NCBI RefSeq assembly: GCF_009812035.1
Contig: NZ_VZIZ01000007.1
Coordinates: 62,001-126,000, forward strand
Direction: 5' to 3'
Origin: Psychrobacter nivimaris
GTDB lineage: Bacteria; Pseudomonadota; Gammaproteobacteria; Pseudomonadales; Moraxellaceae
Length of the DNA: 64,000 bases
A program made the position numbers and the translations under genes. Numbering within the stretch: the stretch's first letter is position 1; the number at the start of each line of letters is the position of its first letter. Under the pieces are notes generated by a model that had not been told where the DNA came from, made no database searches, and worked only from the letters and a program-made list of their open reading frames with translations. Shown here in pieces: positions 1 to 8,862 of this stretch.

Positions 1-3000
1 GTAAAGTACGGATAACCTGTCATTGGGTTAATTGGCGCTGTCAGTGTAGTCGTTGAGCCTGCACCTATTTGACCAACTGTTTGACCGATAATGTTAAACG
101 AGGTGGCATTCGTAAACACTAGCGCCCAGCGTTCTTCAATTGCATCACGATTAGTCACCACAATCGGATTATTAACAATCTGCAATTGTGCCGTTGCCGC
201 ATCACCAATCAGCGTATTACTAAATATACTTGTCCATGACTTTTGACTAAACACGTTAAACGCTCGCGCTTGCATATCGCCTGCAAGTAACATCGAGCTA
301 AAAACCGCTGCCGTGCTGTAGTCATGAGTAATAGGCGTTGATAGCGTCACACGACCTGATATATCAGTCTCAATAACCAACGCAATATCCATAATGCGAT
401 ATTTAGCAGTCAGCGGCGCAGTATAAAACGACATATCAAACATGCCGTTTAGCGTCAAAGCGCCAGCATCTAAATCAACATCGAGATAGTCTGTGTCAAC
501 CTTTAAACCATTGGCATCAACCACGCTCACGTCAGACAAACGCTCAAAGCCTAAATCAAACGTATCGTTTGGCGCATTGGTTGGTAGCTGCATTGTTTTA
601 AGCTCAGTGATAGCTATCGAGTCACCTTTACGGACAAACGGCACACGACCATCAGTCGGCAAGCGCACTGGATCAAGTCCGATAAGCTCTTTATCAAGCG
701 GCAAGTAACTGTAAGCAATCGCGTTATAACGTATTGAGTCAGGCTTAACGTAAACAGGGCGATTGATATACTGCGTGTTATCGCCAGATGACAACGTATA
801 GATGTTATTTGCGTCATACCACGGCTCATTAACCACACTAGGATTGGCAGTTACACCTAGTCGCTCGTAAAAATACAGCGCCACCACACCAGCTTTAAAA
901 TCAACAGTACCGTGTGCAAAACTATGACCAGTGATATTGCCCTGTTCATCTGTTGATAGCGATATAGGCGTACCATCTGCAAGCTCGGCACTGATCTGCA
1001 AAGACGCTTCTTTAAGTGGTGCTACTGGCGTTCTAAAAATCAAGTTAGCAAGCGGTACGGGGTCATTTTCACGCAACATTGACTTGAGGTTCACTATGTT
1101 GGCTTGCCCTGCTTGCCATGTATCAACCGATACGGCGCCAAAGCGATAATCGATATTACCTACCACTAAGTCACCACTTTTCACTTTACTGTTGCTATCT
1201 CTTAGACTAATGCCTAGCGCATCCAAAAATAACGAACCATTAACCACTGCGTCAGTCGTATCTTGAGGTAGTCCGATATGTAGTGTTGTTGCTGTACCTG
1301 TTGATGTCGCAGCCTCAGTTGTGGGTGCCGTCACTGCACTAGCATTTATCAGCACATCAGACTCTTGCATATTTTTAGTGACTACTGTGCTTTTAAAGAC
1401 TGGTGAAACACCTGGTCTAGTAATAACTTCAACACCGCTTGATTGTCTCGATACATTGATGAGCAAATCCACACGGCCTGAAGACTTATTGACCGTTCCA
1501 CTGACCAAAGCTGCCTTCCAAACATTAGAATCGGACGAAGCATTTTTGACCGATATCCAATCCTCAATATTACTTTGGGTAAATATAGCGTTACCTTGCT
1601 GATAGGTTTCGGTCGTATAAAAAGGGCGTAGTACATCCTTAATAACAACAGTTGAGCTTGACTCGGGTATTGATAACACCACTTTCAACTCACTACCAAG
1701 ATATAAAACTACTTCGGCGCTCGTAAATGATGCTTCAAAATCCAAAACACCGCCATAATTACCTGATCCATTGGACGCAGTATAAGATAGGTTGGTTTCT
1801 ATTTTATTAGCGTTCAATATGCGCTGATAAGACAAGGCAAATTCAGTGCCTTTTTCTACTGTCTCATTTGGCGCAATATTTAATTTTCCATCGATAAAGG
1901 TGCCTGTTGCATCACCAGTGACAACGCCATTGCTGACTGTCGCTGTCTTTCCTGTCGCCCATGTGACAGTGATATTGCCACTCACTTTATCTGCCACGCT
2001 AATAACGTGATAAGCAGCAGGTAACGCTTGATTGCCATACTTAACGGTCTCTAAATCGACGCCAAAGCTATAAATGATATAGCTAGCAGCATCAGGTATA
2101 GCAGCAGTTGTGAGCAATACTGTCTTACCTTGCACTGTACCGCGACCATTACCATCATCATCAACTAAGTTGCCGCGCCCATCGTCATGTACGAGATAGT
2201 TATCACCGCCTACTGTGTAAGTAATTTTTAGGCTATTAGGCAAAGGCTCAGCACCAAGCTCACGCACATAGTTATAGCCTGCGTTATCATCGACAACTTG
2301 ATAATCAGTCTGTGCTACACGAGTAAACTCGCTTGCAGGTTTATAGCTGCCGGTTACTGTAGTCTGTCCAAGATTAAGCGAGCTATACCAAGTAATTTGA
2401 CCGGTGCCGTATATGATAGATGCGTAAGCTGTACCGTTTGTGCCAACCAACTCACCGTCGCGGTCTGTTAGCGTAATTGCACCAACTATCACGTTCAAGG
2501 TGCCGACAGCGATACCGCTTGGTAAATTAAAAGCGGTATTAGTTGTGACATTAACCGATTGATTAATATTAATCACACCATCGCCACGCGCTTGAGTCGC
2601 TACTTGGTTGGCTGGATCACGCTGTAAAATAGGCGTCTCAACTTGCGTGCTTGGTACAACCTGCGTGTAAATAGAGTTAAGGCGTACTTGGCGCGATTGC
2701 ATAGCCACGACTGGCTCAGCTAAACGTGATGCGCTGTAATACTTAGCAGCATCAGCAATACGAGCTTCACGTAAGATAGCGCGTCTAGTAGTCGATGTGT
2801 TCTGATAAAACTCTTGCACTGTTAAGCCGTTGAATGATTTGTTTAACGTGTCACCAAATTCAATCGTTGCGACTGTGCGTGTTACTGTCTCACTAGCCGA
2901 CTTTTGAAAGCGACGCTCTACCGTGTCAACTTTAAGCGGTCTGAGATACTGATAATACTCATCAGACTGCCCCTCGTTTTGTACGAGCACAAGTGGTTGA

Positions 3001-3437
3001 CCGACTGCCGGCACAGGGTCTTTTGCATCAAGTGAGATTTGGATAACTCGCTGACCTGCAAGCTGCGTCTCAAGCAAGTGCCCTGCCCATTTAGTACCAA
3101 ACGCTAAATAACTTTCAATCTTGTTCTGAGCATCTGAGCGACGATCTGCAAAGCTCGTTGCTTTAAAGGCAAATACGCTGATATTAGGATTATCAGGTAG
3201 CTCAGTAAATAGCATACGAGTCGCCTGCAATAGCTCAGCATTAGCTGTCTTTACTGCGAGTGAGACTTTACGCAGACGCACACGGCCAAGTAAGCGGTCA
3301 ATATCCGACACATCGGGAAATAAGTTGTTAGATACGCCATCAATGACAGCAACACCCGTTGGCAATCCACCACCATCAGGCGTGTCAGCCATAATCTCAG
3401 ACTTTAAGATTTCTAAATCGTTTTGAGTAATCGCCAT
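1..3437 (-). CDS. Very long phage tail/virion structural protein, partial
   Basis: An open frame of 1145 codons runs from an ATG at 3437 to the left edge without a stop, so the C-terminus is missing. The start is preceded by a GGA-containing ribosome site. The product is rich in Thr, Val, Asn and Gly, with no membrane segment and no long coiled coil, which argues against a tape-measure protein and for a beta-rich tail tip, baseplate or fibre-like component. It is separated from the upstream tail genes by a terminator at 3464-3487, so it may start its own transcription unit or depend on antitermination. I recognise no named domain; the virion role is inferred from position and composition. Confidence 0.85.
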   Translation of the reverse strand, partial: MAITQNDLEILKSEIMADTPDGGGLPTGVAVIDGVSNNLFPDVSDIDRLLGRVRLRKVSLAVKTANAELLQATRMLFTELPDNPNISVFAFKATSFADRRSDAQNKIESYLAFGTKWAGHLLETQLAGQRVIQISLDAKDPVPAVGQPLVLVQNEGQSDEYYQYLRPLKVDTVERRFQKSASETVTRTVATIEFGDTLNKSFNGLTVQEFYQNTSTTRRAILREARIADAAKYYSASRLAEPVVAMQSRQVRLNSIYTQVVPSTQVETPILQRDPANQVATQARGDGVININQSVNVTTNTAFNLPSGIAVGTLNVIVGAITLTDRDGELVGTNGTAYASIIYGTGQITWYSSLNLGQTTVTGSYKPASEFTRVAQTDYQVVDDNAGYNYVRELGAEPLPNSLKITYTVGGDNYLVHDDGRGNLVDDDGNGRGTVQGKTVLLTTAAIPDAASYIIYSFGVDLETVKYGNQALPAAYHVISVADKVSGNITVTWATGKTATVSNGVVTGDATGTFIDGKLNIAPNETVEKGTEFALSYQRILNANKIETNLSYTASNGSGNYGGVLDFEASFTSAEVVLYLGSELKVVLSIPESSSTVVIKDVLRPFYTTETYQQGNAIFTQSNIEDWISVKNASSDSNVWKAALVSGTVNKSSGRVDLLINVSRQSSGVEVITRPGVSPVFKSTVVTKNMQESDVLINASAVTAPTTEAATSTGTATTLHIGLPQDTTDAVVNGSLFLDALGISLRDSNSKVKSGDLVVGNIDYRFGAVSVDTWQAGQANIVNLKSMLRENDPVPLANLIFRTPVAPLKEASLQISAELADGTPISLSTDEQGNITGHSFAHGTVDFKAGVVALYFYERLGVTANPSVVNEPWYDANNIYTLSSGDNTQYINRPVYVKPDSIRYNAIAYSYLPLDKELIGLDPVRLPTDGRVPFVRKGDSIAITELKTMQLPTNAPNDTFDLGFERLSDVSVVDANGLKVDTDYLDVDLDAGALTLNGMFDMSFYTAPLTAKYRIMDIALVIETDISGRVTLSTPITHDYSTAAVFSSMLLAGDMQARAFNVFSQKSWTSIFSNTLIGDAATAQLQIVNNPIVVTNRDAIEERWALVFTNATSFNIIGQTVGQIGAGSTTTLTAPINPMTGYPYF

Positions 3438-3463
3438 GTCGTCATCCGTCAAATTTTAGGCAT

Positions 3464-3487
3464 AAAAAAACCCACTACGAGAGTGGG
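3464..3487 (-). terminator. Rho-independent terminator inside tail region
   Basis: On the minus strand a 6-bp stem (CCCACT/AGTGGG, loop CTCGT) is followed by seven T. It lies after the gene ending at 3510 and before the long tail gene. Confidence 0.8.
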
Positions 3488-3509
3488 CTGTGGTTTTGCT
3501 AATTAGGGT

Positions 3510-3767
3510 TTATTCTTTAAGTTGCGCTTGTATCGCACTCTCAAACCCTGTTGTTATCCGATCCCTAATACTTAAGTTAGGTTTTCGAGCTGACAGCTTA
3601 GCATCAACAGCATCTTTCAGCTCTTGCCACCTATCTAGCGGTATGGTTATGTACTGACAGCCATACTCAGTATCAGATAGAGTTATATGCTCATCATCGA
3701 TAGAGGTTGTAATGCTTTGAGTACAATTACTATCTTCACTTGGGGTTTTTATGACAAATTCACTCAT
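3510..3767 (-). CDS. Phage protein of unknown function, 85 aa
   Basis: A small acidic protein with no recognised family. The ATG at 3767 overlaps the end of the upstream gene by 8 bases, suggesting translational coupling; longer upstream starts would run deep into that gene and are less likely. The middle (DTEYGCQYITIPLDRW) looks like a beta strand followed by a helix, and the C-terminus is amphipathic. It lies between tail genes and before a strong terminator, so it may be a late accessory gene rather than a virion part. Confidence 0.6.
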   Translation of the reverse strand: MSEFVIKTPSEDSNCTQSITTSIDDEHITLSDTEYGCQYITIPLDRWQELKDAVDAKLSARKPNLSIRDRITTGFESAIQAQLKE

Positions 3768-4032
3768 AACCTTCACCATTTCTATCAATGTATGTAGGGG
3801 CGTTTTCATCACAAGTGTACATCATTAATTGGTATCCATTTACTTCATGGCCTTGTGATTCAGCCTCTTTTATGGCTGATTCTTTATCGTCAAAATACAT
3901 TACTTTGTTCATGTCTGGGTTGATGCTGCTTTTGCCGTTCGAGTGCTTAGCAAATAAAATACTGTCGTTCTCAGTTAGTATTTTTAAGTTTCCGTCAACC
4001 TCGTACCCTAGCGCATACCTCAAGTTACTCAT
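3760..4032 (-). CDS. Phage protein of unknown function, 90 aa
   Basis: A good ribosome site (AAGGAG, about 9 bases before ATG 4032) supports this start. The protein looks soluble and mixed alpha/beta, with a YFDDKESAIKEAESQGHEV stretch like those of small phage proteins that resemble parts of larger globular domains. No family recognised. It forms a coupled pair with the following small gene (8-base overlap); both sit between tail genes. Confidence 0.6.
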   Translation of the reverse strand: MSNLRYALGYEVDGNLKILTENDSILFAKHSNGKSSINPDMNKVMYFDDKESAIKEAESQGHEVNGYQLMMYTCDENAPTYIDRNGEGYE

Positions 4033-4071
4033 GGCTATAACTCCTTGTAAATTGTAGCCAATTATACCATT

Positions 4072-4503
4072 TTACACGCTCGGTATCTCTAAAAACCGAA
4101 GCGTTACGTTGTAATAGTCGTTCAGCTCTGGACTGGTCGTGTTCTTTACTGGCTTAGCCTCAATCGCTTCGCCTGTCGTGTCAAACATTACCTTCACGCG
4201 CTTTACGGCCTCATCTGCTAGATAATCCAGCCAAAAGGTCGCGCCTAACTTATCACGCTCAGATTTGAGCGCATTAACCGTTTCTCTAGTCAGTACACCA
4301 TGACTATCGGGTGCTTGCATCGTGTAAGGTCTACCAGCTTTACGCTCTGATTGCTCAACGATCATCGTGCCATCTAGCGCGTACTTGGTATTTGATACGA
4401 TAGCTGACCAGTCGTGCTCACCTTCTGGGTAAAGACTGTCTGATAAGACGATAACCGCGCCTGTGGTTGTATTCGTCAGCTTGGTTTGTGTATTAGTACG
4501 CAT
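4072..4503 (-). CDS. Tail assembly protein candidate, 143 aa
   Basis: Start chosen at ATG 4503 because AAAGGA lies at good spacing before it; an upstream in-frame start has no such site. The protein is soluble. The position directly after the major tail protein is where siphophages usually encode tail assembly chaperones, but I see no slippery heptamer with a second frame, so the chaperone role is only a positional guess. A terminator hairpin at 4562-4591 separates it from the tail tube gene. Confidence 0.6.
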   Translation of the reverse strand: MRTNTQTKLTNTTTGAVIVLSDSLYPEGEHDWSAIVSNTKYALDGTMIVEQSERKAGRPYTMQAPDSHGVLTRETVNALKSERDKLGATFWLDYLADEAVKRVKVMFDTTGEAIEAKPVKNTTSPELNDYYNVTLRFLEIPSV

Positions 4504-4561
4504 AATTAATCCTTTTTTATTTGAGTAAGCCATCGACACGCAATGACTTAGTTAAATAAAA

Positions 4562-4591
4562 ATAGGTCTATGTGAAATCACATAGACCTAT
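4562..4591 (-). terminator. Terminator after major tail protein gene
   Basis: A perfect 14-bp inverted repeat (ATAGGTCTATGTGA and its complement, 2-base loop) is followed on the minus strand by a T-rich stretch. It ends the capsid-to-tail-tube unit, or limits readthrough beyond it. Confidence 0.75.
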
Positions 4592-4595
4592 GTAG

Positions 4596-5345
4596 TTACA
4601 GCTTCACGATACGGTACGAGGCTTCACGATCATCAGAGGCATCGTATAAACAATTACCCTCAAGCGTCAGCTCACTAAAACTCTCGTTAAGCACATCAAG
4701 TGTATCTACGGGATTTGGCTTAAATTTGTAGACCTCAATCAACTGCTTATCTTTTTGACCGACTTTGTTCAGACCCTCAACGCGCACTTCATAGTGGTCA
4801 ACTTTACTGGTCATCGGCTTGACAACAGTTACTTCGCCGTAGTCATAACTCACGTTTAAAGGCTGCACAAAACCATCTGTTAGCATTTCGATACGACCGT
4901 AATCAGCATCAACCTTATAATCAACGCCCTCAGCTAATGGCTGCGCTGTGCCAGTAGTGCTATCTTCGATGACCACGTTTGATACTTTTTGATGCTTTAA
5001 AAAAGCGATTGAGCCGACGTTACTAGCGGTATGGGCTTCGTCTGCCACGGCAGCTGATGCTACCGTCTCAACAACCGCTTGTAACGCTGCCGTTAACGCA
5101 TCAATACGACGCTCTTTAATGTTAAAACTCATTGATGTGGTGGTCGTACCATCGCTAGTATCCCACAGCTCATCTTTGCCAGTGTGACGCTCGTATAGGT
5201 CTTCACCGCCGTCTACACTGTGAGATAAAGCAGCGGTGTCAGAAACGCCTACCCAAAAGCTTTCGCCTCTTGTACCGCCCGTAACAGGCGTTAGGTAAAC
5301 TTTACCGCGCCCCTCAAAAGCGTATGATTGATTTTGGTTTTCCAT
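4596..5345 (-). CDS. Major tail (tube) protein
   Basis: A 249-aa soluble protein whose N-terminus (YAFEGRGKVYLTPVTGG) and predicted beta-rich body resemble phage tail tube proteins that polymerise into the hollow siphovirus tail. Placement after the gpG/tail-completion genes and before the long tail protein is the usual order for a major tail protein. The end 'ASYRIVKL' lies next to a strong terminator, fitting a highly expressed gene that needs a defined 3' end. Assignment rests on position, length and fold style; no catalytic motif is expected. Confidence 0.65.
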   Translation of the reverse strand: MENQNQSYAFEGRGKVYLTPVTGGTRGESFWVGVSDTAALSHSVDGGEDLYERHTGKDELWDTSDGTTTTSMSFNIKERRIDALTAALQAVVETVASAAVADEAHTASNVGSIAFLKHQKVSNVVIEDSTTGTAQPLAEGVDYKVDADYGRIEMLTDGFVQPLNVSYDYGEVTVVKPMTSKVDHYEVRVEGLNKVGQKDKQLIEVYKFKPNPVDTLDVLNESFSELTLEGNCLYDASDDREASYRIVKL

Positions 5346-5355
5346 TTATTGCCCC

Positions 5356-5778
5356 CTAAGGCTGAAATTTGGTTTGAAAAGTAAACGGTATTAGCGCAAT
5401 AGTCGAAAAGTATTTAATACGTCCTGACGTGCTGGTTCGCTCCAACGGATCGTGATAGTCATCCAACTGATAACCCTGCATATAGTTAATAACTTGACTA
5501 ATAAGCTCACCTGATGACTGCATGAGTGCTTTAAAGTCAGTTTGTGAAGCTTGGTTACTGACTGCCACTACTACCGTCCATTGCTGTATGTCTTGACTAT
5601 CTATCGACCCATTAGCTACTGGACTATTGGCGGTATTGACTACATACAAGGCAGGCGTCGTGTTCTTGTTGATTTGATTGATTGTTGCAGCCACACCAAC
5701 ATGCTTAACACCCCACTCGTCAGCCTTAGCCTCTAAGTGCTCGATTAGGCCAAGACCTACTGCAAAATAATTACTCAT
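5356..5778 (-). CDS. Tail terminator/completion-like protein, 140 aa
   Basis: A small protein with pattern 'VGVAATINQINKNTTPALYVV', a strand-rich core and a C-terminal strand, like the phage minor tail protein U / gp37-type families that cap the tail tube and join it to the head. It overlaps the gpG-like gene by 4 bases (ATGA) and lies 10 bases before the tail tube gene, the expected slot for a tail terminator. The family match is by resemblance only. Confidence 0.55.
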   Translation of the reverse strand: MSNYFAVGLGLIEHLEAKADEWGVKHVGVAATINQINKNTTPALYVVNTANSPVANGSIDSQDIQQWTVVVAVSNQASQTDFKALMQSSGELISQVINYMQGYQLDDYHDPLERTSTSGRIKYFSTIALIPFTFQTKFQP

Positions 5779-6218
5779 AAGTCCACGTCCATAATTCGAT
5801 TGATGATGTTAAGCACGCTAGCGCGGTCGTTGTCATTCATGCCTAAGTACGGTCTAGCAGGTATATCACCCCACAAGTGAGGGAATAGCGCCTTTTTGCC
5901 GCCGTAGTGCATCATGCGAGCGTAAACCACGTTTGTGCCCCACTTGACGCCATCAGGTAGCGCTATATAAGTGAGTGACGCCATCAATCGACCAGTATCG
6001 CGCAGTGTTTTACCGTTGTCTGCAATAGCTCTTTGTGATGGCAACCAAGGTTGACGCTGTAGATCGTGCTGATTAGCAAAACGCTCTTCAGTCTGATGGA
6101 CCATTTCAGCACCAGCCAAACGACTAAACTTTTGCATTTTTTTACTGTCAAAATACAAGTCGCCTAGCCGTCTGATTATCTCGTCACCACCTGATAACTC
6201 TGCATCAAACATAGTCAC
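5775..6218 (-). CDS. Phage virion morphogenesis protein (Mu gpG-like)
   Basis: 147 aa. Features of the gpG/tail-completion family are visible: an N-terminal helix, then 'RFANQHDLQRQPWLPSQRA', 'TLRDTGRLMASLTY' and 'GTNVVYARMMHYGG', the pattern of small proteins that act at the head-tail joining step. It overlaps the DUF1320 gene upstream by 4 bases and the tail-terminator gene downstream by 4, so the three are translationally coupled. The Mu-like neighbours (DUF935, gpF, DUF1320) support the call. Confidence 0.75.
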   Translation of the reverse strand: MTMFDAELSGGDEIIRRLGDLYFDSKKMQKFSRLAGAEMVHQTEERFANQHDLQRQPWLPSQRAIADNGKTLRDTGRLMASLTYIALPDGVKWGTNVVYARMMHYGGKKALFPHLWGDIPARPYLGMNDNDRASVLNIINRIMDVDL

Positions 6219-6652
6219 CTCACATTAGGCATCTTTGCAAAAACATCGTCACCAAATATTTGACCAGGATAGCTACTACCGATTGGTACCGCAGGCTTAA
6301 CATAAGTCTTTTGCTGCTCATCGGCCGTCAATGGCTCAGCAAATGTGACATTAGCCTTACCAGCACCAACATCTTGCAGCCATTTAAGCGCTTCCTTATA
6401 TCGTGACTCAACCTCATCGGTTGGCTCGTTCATATAGAGCAAGTAGCGAGCAATATCAGCACACACCAGTTTTAAATGCTCAGTCTTATTCAATGGCGTT
6501 TGATAGCGTATTGATAAGTAACTGTTCATCTTCTCTGATGCGTCATTTAGCGCGTTAGTGACTGCAAGCAAGCCGTCGTTATGCATCGACTCAAGCTCAG
6601 CTATAGCAAGCTCACCAAAGCGGCTTATTAAATCGTCATGAGTCGCGTACAT
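6215..6652 (-). CDS. DUF1320 family protein (Mu gp36-like)
   Basis: 145 aa. The N-terminus 'MYATHDDLISRFGELAIAEL' and the following helices with 'YLSIRYQTPL' match the DUF1320/gp36 family, head-tail connector proteins of Mu-like phages. It lies downstream of capsid and a SAP/HeH-like gene and overlaps gpG, the order known from Mu-like head modules. A structural role in the neck is inferred from the family. Confidence 0.8.
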   Translation of the reverse strand: MYATHDDLISRFGELAIAELESMHNDGLLAVTNALNDASEKMNSYLSIRYQTPLNKTEHLKLVCADIARYLLYMNEPTDEVESRYKEALKWLQDVGAGKANVTFAEPLTADEQQKTYVKPAVPIGSSYPGQIFGDDVFAKMPNVR

Positions 6653-6654
6653 AA

Positions 6655-6936
6655 TCAGTCCTTTGGAAAGCGTGCGATTAGCTCAGCTTTGGTATCTGAG
6701 TCGTTGTAGTCGATTTCTTCTTCATCAAGCAAAGCTGTTAGCTCGGCTTTGGTGAGTTTGTCTAAATCAACCACTTCACCACCTTCGCCAGTATCAACAT
6801 CTTCGCCTTCAACGGCTTCAGCTTCTACGATGACGCCTTGTTCAAGTAAGAATTTGGCACGCTTTTCGGTCAAGCCTTCAACCACTTCACCAGTCTTAAA
6901 ACGGCCTACCGATTGTTTTGCAATATACTTAGACAT
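6655..6936 (-). CDS. Small acidic phage protein with HeH/SAP-like C-terminus
   Basis: Start set at ATG 6936 after GGAGCAAATT. The 93-aa product has an N-terminal half resembling phage proteins that follow the major capsid gene (SKYIAKQSVGRFKTGEVVEGL), an acidic linker of Glu and Asp, and a C-terminal helix-extension-helix pattern (LTKAELTALLDEEEIDY, then TKAELIARF). HeH/SAP-type motifs often bind nucleic acid. It lies between the capsid terminator and DUF1320, so a head-tail connector or packaging accessory role is possible. Confidence 0.65.
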   Translation of the reverse strand: MSKYIAKQSVGRFKTGEVVEGLTEKRAKFLLEQGVIVEAEAVEGEDVDTGEGGEVVDLDKLTKAELTALLDEEEIDYNDSDTKAELIARFPKD

Positions 6937-6944
6937 AATTTGCT

Positions 6945-6974
6945 CCAAAAAAAACCCTGCGATTAGACAGGGTT
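6945..6974 (-). terminator. Terminator after major capsid gene
   Basis: On the minus strand AACCCTG/CAGGGTT forms a 7-bp stem followed by eight T. It lies immediately upstream of the next gene's ribosome site, so it could reduce downstream expression relative to capsid. Confidence 0.75.
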
Positions 6975-6991
6975 ATTAAAGTTAGTTGGTA

Positions 6992-8086
6992 TTAAAGAGT
7001 GATAAAACCAGTACCGCCACACGCACCATTTTTATTGATTGGTACAGGTAGAGGGCTTGAGTCAGCGATGAATTTATCAACTGAAGGATCATCACTAAAT
7101 ACATGGTACGGCATCAGCTCCATTGCTAATTTAGCAGGGTTCTTGCGATGCTTAATCATGCAGAAGTACAGTTTGTTAGCACGCTCAGAGATTAACCAAA
7201 AACCATCTTCTGGAATCATCAAGTCGCTCGTACCATCTTCGGCATCAAAATCAGCGTCATACGTCCAGAACTCAATACCGTCAAGTGTGCCACGCAAGGT
7301 TGCTTTAGTCTCGCCGCCAAAACTGCCATCAAACACACGAGTTGCTGTACTGTCTTTTGATGCTGTGAACTTGTCATTGAAGGTTTCGTTGTCGGCCATC
7401 GCATCAAAAACGCGGCTAGACATCAACGCGTCAACTGGGCGACGCTTACCATGCTTAACCAAATCCTTAACCATGCCGCGAATATCTTCATACGGCGTAG
7501 CACCTGTTTGGTCCCATGCAATAAGCGGACTAAACGTCAAATCACTGTGGCGACCATAATCAACCGTTACACCTGCATTATCATCACCTTCTACAACAAC
7601 CTTGCCATACAGCAAAGCATCACGGCACATAATAGCGATACGAGCAGCTAGTGACTCACGGATGGTCCAGTACGATACAGCAGCAGCCATTTCCCATTCA
7701 TCTTGCATGGTAGGCGGTACACCTGCGGCATTGGTAGCAATCACACGCATGCTCTGCAATAGCTTGAGCATTTTTGCTTTAATTTTGCTACTAGGCTCTA
7801 CAACACATGCTGGTTTAAAGTAAGGCGCTGGAATTTGGCGAACATTCAATACGACCTTATCTTTGATCACGCGGCCTTGAGCTGTTGGCACCACAGCAGG
7901 TGCTAGCGGAATATAGGTTTTGATATCACCTACTGGTACATGGTCTTCGTTGTTTAAGTATTCTTCATCGCTAAAGTAGCGGTCACGTAAAAAAGTATCG
8001 ACCGGCTTGCTTAAATCATAAACCGCGCCAAGTTCTTCAAAAGATGCTGTTTCAATTTCAACGCCTTCAATATTAAAAGTAGCCAT
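6992..8086 (-). CDS. Major capsid protein (gpE family)
   Basis: 364 aa, close to the usual 340-360 aa of the lambda gpE superfamily. Visible family features are the N-terminal 'VYDLSKPVDTFLRDRYF', the 'IPLAPAVVPTAQGRVI' segment, 'YFKPACVVEPSSKIKAKML', 'WEMAAAVSYWTIRESLAARIA' and a C-terminal 'MELMPYHVFSDDPS'. It assembles the icosahedral shell. It lies downstream of the protease/scaffold and decoration genes and is followed by a terminator. Confidence 0.92.
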   Translation of the reverse strand: MATFNIEGVEIETASFEELGAVYDLSKPVDTFLRDRYFSDEEYLNNEDHVPVGDIKTYIPLAPAVVPTAQGRVIKDKVVLNVRQIPAPYFKPACVVEPSSKIKAKMLKLLQSMRVIATNAAGVPPTMQDEWEMAAAVSYWTIRESLAARIAIMCRDALLYGKVVVEGDDNAGVTVDYGRHSDLTFSPLIAWDQTGATPYEDIRGMVKDLVKHGKRRPVDALMSSRVFDAMADNETFNDKFTASKDSTATRVFDGSFGGETKATLRGTLDGIEFWTYDADFDAEDGTSDLMIPEDGFWLISERANKLYFCMIKHRKNPAKLAMELMPYHVFSDDPSVDKFIADSSPLPVPINKNGACGGTGFITL

Positions 8087-8098
8087 AAATATTTATCC

Positions 8099-8479
8099 TT
8101 ATTTAACTACGCTAAGCGTGATTTTAGTTGAGCGATTAGCGTATGCACGTGCCGCTAGTTTCTGAGTCGCATCGAGTGCTGTGCCGTTCAGCTTGACCTG
8201 ATCCACATCAAACTTACCCGCAACATATACAGGCATTTCAATACCTGCAGCTGCTTTAGCTGTTGCCTGCTCAGCAGTTACGTCAGCAAGACAGATGACA
8301 TGCCAATCAGTTTGCGCGCCTGTTTCAGTATTACTGTGAGTCGCTACATTGGTGCCAGCAGCAATTACTAGCAAATCACCGCGTTTGTACGCTGTAGCAG
8401 TGGTAGGCACTACGCTATCAGTGATAGGTGCGACATCGACCGTTAACGGCTGCTCAGTTGTATAGTTGAAATCAACCAT
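8099..8479 (-). CDS. Head decoration protein (lambda gpD-like)
   Basis: 126 aa. The arrangement 'TEQPLTVDVAPITDS', 'YKRGDLLVIAAG', 'HVICLADVTAEQATA' and 'MPVYVAGKFDVDQVKLNG' is typical of head decoration proteins encoded between the S49 protease/scaffold and gpE-type capsid genes. Such proteins bind the outside of the expanded capsid and stabilise it. It shares one base with the stop of the protease gene (TAATG arrangement) and lies 12 bases before the capsid gene, so the three are probably translated together. Confidence 0.8.
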   Translation of the reverse strand: MVDFNYTTEQPLTVDVAPITDSVVPTTATAYKRGDLLVIAAGTNVATHSNTETGAQTDWHVICLADVTAEQATAKAAAGIEMPVYVAGKFDVDQVKLNGTALDATQKLAARAYANRSTKITLSVVK

Positions 8480-8862
8480 TATTTAGCTCCTTGTGCTTTA
8501 GCTGCTTCAACAGCTGCTAGAATTTTACTTTCGCCACCTTCACGGCCATTGGTTGCTTGCGCTTTATCCAAACCATCTGGTAGCTCAGGCGCTTTTACTT
8601 CAACAGGTTTAGCCATAAACTCAGCTACAGCAAACTGTGCGTCGTCCATTGCTTTAAACGCAGTTACTTGCTCGTCTGTAAACTCACGACCAGTATCGGC
8701 GGCTAGCTTATCGATAGCAGCTTGGCGTGTTGATGCTTGCGACTCTGCCAATGCGTTTTGCGCTACAAGCGCAGCAGCTTTTGCGTCAGCAGCTTCTTGT
8801 ACAGCTTTGGCCTCGGATGCCTCTAGCTCTTTAATTTTGGCTTGCGCCTCTTGTAAATCCAT
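8479..8862 (-). CDS. Nested capsid scaffold (internal start in protease gene)
   Basis: Within the protease frame an ATG at 8862 is preceded by a very strong purine run GAGGGGG at 8868-8874, about 5-7 bases away. It would give a 127-aa protein, 'MDLQEAQAKIKELEAS' onward, that is alanine-rich, helical and highly charged. This is the layout of lambda C/Nu3, where the scaffold is the C-terminal part of the protease made from an internal start. The ribosome site and composition are seen; separate production is inferred. Confidence 0.7.
   Translation of the reverse strand: MDLQEAQAKIKELEASEAKAVQEAADAKAAALVAQNALAESQASTRQAAIDKLAADTGREFTDEQVTAFKAMDDAQFAVAEFMAKPVEVKAPELPDGLDKAQATNGREGGESKILAAVEAAKAQGAK

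Noticed and set aside
6999..7559. 186-aa plus-strand open frame opposite the capsid gene
   Set aside because: Fully antisense to a clear major capsid gene, no ribosome site, composition of a shadow frame.
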